DNA of 64,000 bases from contig MQVO02000021.1 of NCBI GenBank assembly GCA_001986395.2, positions 372,001-436,000 of the forward strand, given 5' to 3'. This document shows positions 11,302 through 20,282 of this stretch, one piece after another. The notes below the pieces were generated by a model that was given only the letters and a program-made list of their open reading frames with translations, was not told the origin of the DNA and searched no databases. The position numbers were made by a program, and so were the translations under genes. Source of the stretch: Irpex lacteus. Its lineage: Eukaryota; Basidiomycota; Agaricomycetes; Polyporales; Irpicaceae. Position 1 is the stretch's first letter; each line of letters opens with the position of its first letter.

Positions 11302-11933
11302 CTAGGGTGCCTGGGGAAGTGAACTACATAGTTCACTTCTCCTACCGCTCGCTCATGCGGTTTATTATCACTTCGATTTTTTACCGTGACGTACCTTAGT
11401 ATCGTGTACATACGTTCACCAATTTACAAATATTTTCATAGGAAAACCATTGTGTGAGGAAGTCTGCACGAATTTTCGATGAAATGAAGGTCCTGTCATG
11501 GCGTGTCACAGGTACTTATTTTGGCTGTATGGCGCTTGTTACTTTGGACGATCTGATGTCACGATTTGTCACGCACCTGGACATATTCCGTCCTCTGCAG
11601 CTGCCACAGCCTTCGTATCTACACAGATCTATTTTTACATGGTTTTACTGGACACTGTACGTATGACTATGAAGTACGGAAGCTTTCCGTTACGAAATGA
11701 CATGTGGATCAACCAAAGATAGCGCATTCAAGTTTGGGGTCTTTTGCACCAAAACTGACCACTATATGAATTATGGACAACGTCCCAGGTACTCATTGAC
11801 CATAAATTTACAGGTACACCAATATTTTGTATAAATACATATGTGAGATTTTTCTTAGAGCTGATCGTAGAGTGGAATATGCCGCATTGCAGAATAGTTC
11901 ACTTCTCCTACGTAGTTCACTTCCCCACCCTAG
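11302..11933. mobile_element. Non-autonomous TA-flanked inverted-repeat element (Tc1/mariner-like MITE)
   Basis: The element begins CTAGGGTGCCTGGGGAAGTG and ends with the inverted counterpart CACTTCCCCACCCTAG. A TA dinucleotide lies directly outside each end (11300-11301 and 11934-11935), as expected for a TA target-site duplication. Just inside each terminus is a further palindrome built on GAAGTGAACTA/TAGTTCACTTC. The 632-bp length and the absence of a transposase frame point to a MITE. The internal frames of about 70 residues (11454-11722) show no known motif. It lies in the spacer of the tandem duplication. Confidence 0.75.
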
Positions 11934-12025
11934 TACCCCTCAGTGGGAATGATAGGTGATCGATTGATCTTCAAGCCTTGAAGCTTGAAGCTTGAAGCAC
12001 GGTCTCCCTCTTTCTTTTGACCGCC

Positions 12026-12858
12026 ATGTACATGCACTCTCTCAATCCCGACGATCAGAAGATACCAGACTTTCCTGGGCAACTCCAGCCTCCAGACGTC
12101 CCGACCGTCGCCGAGCATTTTGCTTCAGTTTCTGAGTACATACTGTACAACTTATTCCGCGTAGGGCACGAAAACCTTCACTTCGAAACCGCGCTCTATG
12201 GCCCACACAATGGGATTCTAAACATACTCTTTCCCCATGAATGTGGTTATCAGGTTTGTTGGCCAAATTGTAATGTCATGGACGTCGCTCACATGGTAGA
12301 GCGCAGGTCGAGGTGCAATACCCTTTGAGAAAACAAGTCGGCCATATGCGTGGCTCTTCGCAGAGCTCCATCGGAGGAACGCACGTGGGACGAGACGCAG
12401 GCTGTGAGTGCTCTGATTCTCTCTGCCAATTTCGCTGTTGAAATGGTTGTTCCCTTCGAATAGCAGGGCAAGAGTTAGGCATTGTCTACCCTGACTTTAT
12501 CATATCAAAGGTCTTCCCCACAACACTTGATAGGCAGCGGGAGAAGTTTGTGGTTGCCGTTATCGAGATTAAGTCGCAAGATGGTATCAAGTCGAGATAT
12601 AGTGCGACCGACGCGCAAGCTCAGCTGGACAAGGACCTGGTTCGTCTGGTGGCGAGCAGGCAGCACTGTGAGCGCCCTCTCACAGGGTTTTTAGTCCATG
12701 CAGGGGCGCACCGGCAGACGAGGGCGAGGCTAGAGAACGGCCAGGTACGATTTGTGTATGAGATGTGGCAGTGGAACTTCCCCAAAACTGAGGAAGAGGG
12801 GCTTGTATACAAGCTTGCGGAGGTTGCTGTTCGGAACTGGAATAGGGTCTCGCTCTAG
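12026..12858 (+). CDS. PD-(D/E)XK nuclease-fold-like protein
   Basis: The probable start is MYMHSLNPDDQKIPDFPGQ (12026). Exon 1 ends at GYQ before a GTTTGT donor. Exon 2 reads VEVQYPLRKQVGHMRG and ends near a GTGAGT donor. Exon 3 reads IVYPDFIISKVFPTTL, then FVVAVIEIKSQDG and QAQLDKDLVRLVASRQ, and ends WNRVSL with a stop at 12856-12858. The order PDF, a spacer of about 20 residues and hydrophobic-EIK, followed by an amphipathic helix with a Gln, matches the catalytic core signature of the PD-(D/E)XK superfamily. The whole protein is about 220 residues. The family assignment rests on this motif alone. It could be a DNA-processing enzyme, a domesticated transposon-associated nuclease or a catalytically retired relative. 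It sits inside the spacer of the duplicated permease/derlin block. Confidence 0.6.
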
Positions 12859-13155
12859 TTCAGAGCTAAGTAGAGTACAAATGAGAGGGCATGTACGAAT
12901 GGTGAAAATGGATGTTCAGATAGTTATATATCATAGACTGGCCATGGATGTCACTTTCACTAGTATGATCGCTGGGTTCGGCGGGGCCCGCAAAACGTGG
13001 ATGCACGCCCATGACCAGGGGTATCACTGTGCCAGGGGTCCAATTAGAAGCCCGTTCGCACGTGAACCGGTGAGGGCCCCCGGCCGATGCCGCTGGCTGT
13101 GACCCTCCTGGCCGCAGTGCTTGACACTCAATCGTCGTTCTTCCTGACCATCATC

Positions 13156-13740
13156 ATGAACGTCCAGAACCAACCACTCGAAGTCAAAGAGACGGAGAAT
13201 CGTACGCCAGGATATCGTAGCACCGAGGAGACAAAGACGAAGCGCGTATACCCCCGCATGTTGTGCGGGCTGTATATCGATGCTGACGAAGCTATCCGGT
13301 GGTGCAAGGCAGAGGCTGGGGTCAAGCTGCCTGATGACCATTCAGGCGTACGTGGCTTTGTTCCAATCCCAAATATCTGAAGGTCTGAACTCATTCGCTG
13401 CAGGACGGTACCTTTCGCATGTGGCTCGACAATTACATGGAGGAACTGAACTACGGCTGTGCTATATATGTCCCGCGCGACGACAATGACTCCTATTACG
13501 ATTTTCTGGCCGTATCGGATGAATTCCACGGACAGTTCGAAACTGACAAATCGATCGAAGATCGCATGGTTACAGACGAGAAACATCTGGTACCAGAAGA
13601 TCGTCCCAGTGTTCGAAAGATGAAGGCGATCTTGGACGACCTGAGTGAGTTTTGCGTACTTTGTTAGCATTTTCTCGTTGTAATGCGCACCGCTTTCAGA
13701 GGTACGCTACACTGGGTTCCGGTGCTACTACTGGACCTAG
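13156..13740 (+). CDS. Uncharacterised small protein
   Basis: The start MNVQNQPLEVKETENRTPGY is at 13156. Exon 1 ends KLPDDHSG at a GTACGT donor. An intron ending CTGCAG is followed by DGTFRMWLDNYMEELNYGCA, IYVPRDDNDSYYDFLAVSDEF and KMKAILDDL. A further intron (GTGAGT...TTTCAG) joins in phase to KVRYTGFRCYYWT and a stop at 13738-13740. The result is about 155 residues, acidic, with no signal peptide or membrane helix and no family recognised. Phase-consistent splicing across three exons supports a real gene. It lies downstream of the PD-(D/E)XK-like gene on the same strand, in the duplication spacer. Confidence 0.6.
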
Positions 13741-14057
13741 AATACCGGTGCCTTGCTGTCCTCATTGTCATGCACCAAGTCATGTTTTGCCATGAATACA
13801 ATTTCTCGATTGTTGTGCAGTCTTTCCAGCTACCTGCGTCAAATTACTTGTAGTCTTGCGCTCTTGGCTGGAACGAACGTGCTGTCAAGTAGAACTGGTC
13901 CTTTTATTTCCTCCTCCTCCTTTCCATGTTCGCCTCTTCAATCGGTACTTTGAGCTCCTAGATATCTCACACACGTTTGAATCGAAATGCTGCACTTCTT
14001 CCGCTCCATCCGTTGCAGTTTAATTTCATTCCTTCGACCTGAGTAACTGCCTTCAAT
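13741..14057. other. Spacer end before duplication copy 2
   Basis: No frame with recognisable content is present. It separates the small unknown gene from the start of copy 2 of the permease/derlin unit at about 14058, where permease homology begins abruptly. Confidence 0.4.
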
Positions 14058-15756
14058 GAGGATAATACAGCGCCGTGTTTGGACCTAAACTAGGAATGCG
14101 GTCGATGGTGCAAGCTCGCTACTCTTGGGGGTACTGTACCACACTCACTTTCTCCATCTCTAAGCTTATCGAACTGATTGCCACTGTATACGCACTGGGA
14201 ATGCAACGCTGCATAGATACTTCGGCTCAATCATCCCGAGTGCCCTGAACGTCTTCTCTTTTTTTTTCCATCTACCTGAACGTCTTCTCCATGCAAGGCT
14301 TCCTCATCCTGAACTGTATCATTGGTGGACAGACGCTGGCAAGCGTGTCTGGCCATCTGGATGATACGCTCGGGATTGTGATTATTGGTGTTATATCGTT
14401 GATTGTGAGTGTCGATTACCTCTAATCTCACGTTCTTTTTATTACTGAGGCGTGCAGTATACTGATCAAGAATATTTCAATGCCCGTGTTGTTTGTAGAT
14501 CACCTTTTGCGGGTACAACATCATACACAAGTCAGTTTCCCTCCATACATGCCACAACCACACAGCCCTCGCAATACTGACCTAGGTATCCTCCCACTAT
14601 CAACATCACAGATATGAATCCATAGCCTGGATCCCCAACGTAATAACCTTTATAATCATGTTCGGCATCGGCGATTCGGCGGAAAACATCTCCTCAACGC
14701 CCCCGCACCCGCGCCCGTCACAGCAGCCAACGTCATCACCTTTGCCACCACCACCGCCTCAAGCGTGATCAGCTGGTGCTCCATGACACCCGACTATGGG
14801 GTCTACCACGATGCGAAGGCGTCGGGGAAGAGGATTTTCGTGTATACGTATTTGGGGTTCTTTGTGGCTAGTGTACGTCTCTCCCTCCTTTCCTCCTCCC
14901 TTAATCGAATTACACTAAACCACTCATCGAACGCTGACCAAAATACAAACTACAGATAACCGTCCACTACATCGGCGCAATCTTCTCCGCCTCCGCTCCC
15001 TACACGCCCACCTGGTCCACCGGCTTCGACAACGGCAATTCCATCGGCGGGCTCATCCAAGCCGTTCTCTCTCCCTTGGGCGGGTTCGGAAAATTCTTGA
15101 CGGTGCTGCTGGCGCTGACGATCCCGAGTGCGTGTGCGCCGACGATGTATACGTTTGGGAGTAGTGCGATGACTGTGGCGCCGTGGTTTGCGAGGGTGCC
15201 GAGGTATGTTTATGTGATTGTGTCGGAAGCTATGTGAGTGGATTGTTTCTGTTTATTTGTTTGGGAAGGGACGGTGAGAAGTGAGCTAACGTGCTTCGTG
15301 GGATTGCTGTAGTCTTATACCCGTGGCGATCATCGGTGCAAAACATTTCTACGACACATTCGTAGACGTCCTCAGTGCGTATGCCCTCCCCTCCTATCAC
15401 CCTCTCCTAATCCTCACCTTCTTCTCTCCCTTCCAGGCATAATCGGCTACTGGTCCGCCATCTCCGCCACCATAATCCTCGCCGAACACCTCCTCTTCCG
15501 CCGAAACGCCTACACCTCCAGCGCATATAACCTCGCCGCCTTCAACCGCCCTTCTCTGCTGCCTCCGGGGATAGCAGCGGTCTTGGCGTTCTGCTGTGCG
15601 GTGGGGATTGTTGTGCCATGTATGAGCCAGGTGTGGTATACGGGTCCGATTGCCTTGAAGGGGACAGGCGATATTGGTATTTTGGTGGGGAGCGCGGTGG
15701 CGGGGGTTGTTTATGTGGGAGCGAGGGCGGTGGAGAGGGGGGTGTTTGGGAGGTGA
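14058..15756 (+). pseudogene. NCS1 permease, truncated and frameshifted copy
   Basis: This corresponds to the 3' two-thirds of the permease at 7194-9473. The 5' exons, including the start, are absent. In the exon for SIIPSALNVFSMQGF a 31-nt insertion (nine T, then CCATCTAC, then a repeat of CTGAACGTCTTCTC) shifts the frame. A second insertion of 8 nt (ATTCGGCG) lies in the exon for MFGIGGKHLL. Later exons, such as SWCSMTPDYGVYHD, IPSACAPTMYTFGSSAMTVA and the end RAVERGVFGR with a stop at 15754-15756, remain readable. Missing start and two frameshifts make a functional transporter very unlikely. Confidence 0.88.
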
Positions 15757-16828
15757 GGTGATGGGGGTAATGTGTGTATGTATAAATGAATGAACGTCAA
15801 ATGGGTTTATGTTTAAGTATTGCGCTTTCGCAGCGTTGTGGCTTGAAGATACCAGAACTTGCAAGATGCGTGTATCAAATAGTCTTTTATAAAGCATCCA
15901 AAACCCGATAGCGAAACATACACCATACTATCATCCACCAACCAATTGCGAATCCTCCACCTTTCAACTGGACCCCAACGCCCGTCCACTCCCCCACCGA
16001 TGCCCACTCGTACTCCCCGTCGCCCTCTCCGCCCTCTCCCTCGGCGGCACAACGTGCACCCCACTCCCGCCCACACCCCCACTCGCACTCCCTCCACCCG
16101 TCGGCACACCCACAATCTCCCTCACCCACCTCGGCGCCTTCGCCCACTCCCACAACGCCCGCGTATCATACACTCCCCACCACCACGCGTGGCCGGCGAT
16201 GGCGCCGGTGACGCTGGCGGCTGCGGCCTGTGGACCACCGATGATGAGGTCGATGAAGATGATGATGTAGGGGTAGTAAATTAAGGGCAGGGTGAGGATG
16301 CCGTAGAAGGAGGTTTGGGTGCCTCGGGGGGAGAGGCGGGAGTGTAGGTAGATGAGGCACACAAGGAGGGGGCGGGTGAATGTGTAGGATTTGAGGGGAA
16401 GGTTTAGGGCCTGTTTATGCGTGGGATCAGTGTGAGAATAAATGAAGGGAGGGAAGGACGTACGAGGGTGAACGCGTTGGCGAAGAAGAGCTGCCATGCG
16501 TAGTCGGGGGAGCGGGCTAGGAAGTGGTTGGTCTCGACTGCGTTAGAGTTTTGGCTGTGTGGTGGGTGAGTACTTGTAGGTGTATGACTTGACTATAAGT
16601 GTGCGTACTAGAGCATGATAAAGTCAAAGAGAAACTGCATTCCTCCACCTACAAAATGCGCGCGAATCAGTTTGTGGGATGAAATACATTGCTCAATCAC
16701 GTACCTCCATAGAAGAAAGCAGTATAAACTCTCCATATCTGATACATAGTACAATTGTGATTAGTCACAATACCAAATCACAAACCCTTGTATAGTCACG
16801 CACCTCAAACTTCTTGAAGGCCAGTTCT
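14058..16828. repeat. Segmental duplication unit, copy 2
   Basis: This is a direct repeat of 7857-10550. Homology starts at GATAATACAGCGCCGTGTTT inside the permease and ends inside derlin exon 1 near 16828, after which the derlin continues with its unique 5' end. Similarity is uneven: a stretch of about 240 bp (15237-15480) covering two introns differs from copy 1 by about one base, while the intron at 14874-14955 is strongly diverged. Confidence 0.88.
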
Positions 16829-16956
16829 GTGACATAGAGCAGCTTGTATGGCGAGACGAACTGCAATATCGCGGAGAGCGTGATACCGAGAGACGACCCG
16901 CACAGGAAGCGTGTGACGGGTGGTATTTTGTTGATCTCGTAGGCCAGAGCCGACAT
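15964..16956 (-). CDS. DER1: Derlin (DER1-like ER-associated degradation protein)
   Basis: A multi-pass ER membrane protein of the rhomboid-like derlin family that helps move misfolded proteins out of the ER for degradation. The start MSALAYEINKIPPVTRFLCG (16954-16956) gives the conserved IPPVTR entry to helix 1 and SPYKLLYVTELAFKKFE. Phase-matched splices add IWRVYTAFFYG, GGGMQFLFDFIMLY and QNSNAVETNHFLARSPDYAW. The last exon has LKSYTFTRPLLVCLIYLHSR and the derlin signature GHAWWWGVYDTRALW, followed by a Gly/Ser/Arg-rich tail ending at 15964. Rhomboid catalytic residues are not expected in derlins, and none were noted here. A truncated copy is at 9676-10550. The start codon overlaps head-to-head with a plus-strand ATG at 16955. 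Confidence 0.92.
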
Positions 16957-17654
16957 GGCTGGTCAACGCGTTGAATACAGGTTGAGGTTGTTTGGGGAGG
17001 AGGAAGAGCTCGAGGACAACTTCGAGGACAACTTCGAGGACAACTTCGAATTGCACGACGTGGTCAGTGATCGCAGGTTCCAGAATATCAGATTCGATCG
17101 GGCAGGAACAATCACACAGTTGCGGTATTTACCGTGGGGCGCTCAATAGCGTTCTCACAACTTCTCAGTGGCCAGCCTGAAGGTTTTCAAGTTGCAACTA
17201 CATATGAACTTCAGGTCTATAATTATCGCTCTTGGTTTTTGGCATCCTATTCTAGTAAGTAATAGGCTCTCTTTGAGCTCGGTGAGTTATGCGTTGGGTG
17301 TGTAAGCGTCATTGTCTCCGACTATATGATACTCAATCGTTTATAGATACTTACTGTGCCAGTGCAGGGCGGTGCTGGAGCCACTTACATTCTACCGGGT
17401 ATCCTGGCTGTGCATCGCGGACGCACCGAGATGTATAGGTCAGCATCGATACATAGCAATGAGCAGATTTAAACTTTGTTTATAGCATCCACTTGGATAT
17501 TACCAGCCTTAACTTGGACGACGAGTGGGCCGATCTGTCACTCACATACACCACATCACCTGGTTCTGACCGGCGCCGGGAGTACAATCACCATCCTGTG
17601 TGCAATTCCGTGTTATTGGAGATGCTGCGGTCTGGTGCAGCGGCCCAACATTAG
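16955..17654 (+). CDS. Candidate uncharacterised gene, divergent from derlin
   Basis: An ATG at 16955, overlapping the derlin start on the other strand, opens a frame through MAGQRVEYRLRLFGEEEEL, three EDNF repeats, ELHDVVSDRRF and FDRAGTITQLRYLPWG. Separately, two exons near 17368-17654 join in phase: GGAGATYILPGILAVHRGR then MYSIHLDITSLNLDDEWADL and ending NSVLLEMLRSGAAAQH with a stop at 17654. The intermediate exons could not be traced, so this may be one gene, two relics, or partly promoter sequence. No family was recognised. Confidence 0.3.
17011..17046. repeat. 12-bp tandem repeat, three units
   Basis: The unit CGAGGACAACTT is repeated three times without interruption, just upstream of the derlin start. 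On the plus strand it would encode EDNF repeats if the candidate gene at 16955 is real. Confidence 0.85.
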
Positions 17655-17782
17655 AGATGAATCAGACCGTACTGTAGGCATTCGAGGCTTATAGAGACGT
17701 GAGTGCATACTCTGTTGAAGTACAGTCGATACCGAGGACTAATCTCCCTACACAGCTCTTACTCGTGGTGTATATTGTAATT

Positions 17783-19547
17783 ATGGCTCTGCCCGATGTT
17801 GAGACTTTCATCGGTCCGTGCTTCGCGATTATCTGGGTCTCATTCATGTAAGCCAACGATAGTGCCGACATCCTCTACTCTGCTCATTCGAAATAGCCTA
17901 TATGGTCTAGTCATAGCCCAAGTTTATTTCTATTTCACCACGTACGAGGACGGCCTCGGTACCAAGCTTCTCGTGATCCTACTATGGTCAGCATAGATAT
18001 CTTTTCAGAATATAAAGGGTCTAATATTGCTTTTTCTAGTGCACTAGAGACTCTACACGTTGCCTTCTGCGGCCACGTCGTATATACTTACACAATCATA
18101 TATTTTGCGAAACCGGAGAAAGTCAACAACGTCATATGGTCAGTCTCTATGAACACCTACGGTCGAATATTTTATTCAAACGTGCTTCAGGAGTGTAGGT
18201 GTAAGTTATCCATCAACTTACCCAGCGTGCGGTTGACCTGATGGGCTACGGTGATCATGTATCGCTGCTACCACAGGCGGCTGTTTATTGTGAGGTACGC
18301 ATAGAACCTCTTGTCGCGTCTCGTTATTAAAGCATATTACAGCTAGTTATCAGCCTAGTAGTCCAAGCGTAAGAACCAAATGTGATTGCGTGACAGTACG
18401 TCGCTAACTGTATCTAACATTTGTAGCTTCTACATATACAGGCTCTGGCGCTGTGAGTTGGATAAGACCCTTTGAAAGACTAGACCGGATGGCTGACAGT
18501 TGTATGCGCGTCAGTAAGCCGTAACGTTCCTATATTGGCTTATCTGGTATGCATAGACCACATCTTCTCCGACAAAACCATCATCATCATGACTCACAAT
18601 GTATTATAACGCCAGATCGTCGGACTCTGCGCGCGTTTCGGTAAGGATTTATTAAACTTTGAATAATCGTGTGCAAGCTCGTGATTCACTATATATCTTT
18701 TAGTTATCGGAGCTAGTATGTAGTCCAGTCTTATGTAGTCCAATAATGCTAAAGCTACATATAACCACCGTAAAGGGGCCAATACGTTCGCGTGAGTGTC
18801 TTATTGTCACCGCATGTCGATCCCGAGCTAATCCTCCCTCATTCTCTCATCACAGAACTGTGGAAGGTACATGGCAACCTTCATCGTCCACTACTGCAAT
18901 GCTCCATGAGGCAAGTGAACAGTTTGTCACGCACGACACGATTCAGATAAACTAAGAGCTTTGTTGCCCCCTTCTAGCGCCTCGTCTACGCTAGTCTCAT
19001 CCTGAATGTAGTCGTCGATTCGTCAATCACGATCATCTTGACGACATATCTGAGCGAACTCAGTCGTACATTAGCTCGTAAACGGTGAGGACCCCATGTA
19101 TAGACATCATCGGTGGAAGGCTGATGCGTCATTTCGATGTCACAGAAGCACGAAACGTGTTCTAAGGAAGCTTATCTACTACGCCCTCTGTGCCGGAGCC
19201 CTGACAATGTAAGATATTTCCTACCCTCGTTACGCCCATACAGATCACTCATAAAATTGCAGGTTTACCTCTATCACTACATTGATCTTGGTGCGCAGCG
19301 TGAAGTGGACGCTGCGGGTCCTGCACTAACAATGGGCACAGTTTAATCTTTACAAATCCGAGATACATTACGCCGGCACGTTGATGCTACTCGCGAAAGG
19401 TCAGCCACCAGCGTTTCTGGTCCGGGTGCTCTGACCGCTTACTGTGATATAGTCTATGCCAATTCTATGCTCGCCATGTACGCCATTCACGTTGGACCAT
19501 CGAACTTGATCTCCTGGAGGTGTGCTAAGGCTTCTTTGTTTATCTAG
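17783..19547 (+). CDS. DUF6534-type seven-transmembrane protein
   Basis: A seven-helix membrane protein of a family greatly expanded in Agaricomycetes, with unknown function. The start MALPDVETFIGPCFAIIWVS (17783) splices to ILYGLVIAQVYFYFTTYEDG and LGTKLLVILL, then CALETLHVAFCGHVVYTYTI and IYFAKPEKVNNVIW. Later short exons give LVISLVVQA, FYIYRLWRC, a helix around SRNVPILAYL, then ASLILNVVVDSSITIILTTY with LSELSRTLARKR. The next exons give VLRKLIYYALCAGALTM and VYANSMLAMYAIHVG, and a stop is reached near 19545-19547. The order of helices, the FYIYRLW segment and the SLLATLN-like YANSMLAMY segment match this family. It has many introns of 50-70 bp. Some middle exons are hard to place, so partial decay cannot be ruled out. 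Confidence 0.65.
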
Positions 19548-20282
19548 GCTGAATATCCGACAAGGCATTGCCCAAGAGCAATCATCTCCCAACCCACTAG
19601 GAGATTCGTTGCAACTTTCCGACCCTCATGGCGCGCATACTGTGGTATGTTATTGACCCATGTATTTCAGACCTATATCGAGCGATGTAATGATTCTCTA
19701 TTCGATTAGACAAATCGCATGCAACTCATGCATAAATTCTTGGGTAGTAACATATGGGTACGCTTTCTGCACCGACTACTTATTGCATTACAAGGACTGA
19801 CGGTGTAAATATTGCTCGATGTACCATAGAAGATCGGCGGTTCGCAGCCCATATTACCCGTGTCAGGCGAGGATTCCATCTAGACTGCTGCAGAGGAGTC
19901 TGAAGAGCCCGGGATGGCTTCTAAAGGCTATGGGCAGCAGCGCCGCATGTAATAGGCTGCGATCTTTGTGATTCATGCACGCAGTGTGTGCAAAATTGTA
20001 TATCCTTCAAATATATCCTTCAAATGGGGGGTATTGACCATCTAGATCTACACGAGCTCTATCACCTATTCTCGCGTGAGGCGGTCAGAGCCTCCCGGAA
20101 GCTCTTGTTGCTTTATTCGATTCTCATCGCACGATGGTCTCACATCCATGGCACCGTGCCTGTTATTTGTCTTGTGCGAGTCTTAGGGCGTTAAACTTTG
20201 GAATTTATACAAAACAACATCTCCGGAAACATGGCGAATCTACACCTGACCATCAAACCAGTATCTACACCAGAGTTTACCA
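19548..20282. other. Intergenic region
   Basis: No gene was recognised. A 13-bp direct repeat (ATATCCTTCAAAT, two units) occurs near 19.999-20.024 kb. Short frames on the plus strand lack motifs. The right end is downstream sequence of the minus-strand zinc-finger gene. Confidence 0.45.
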
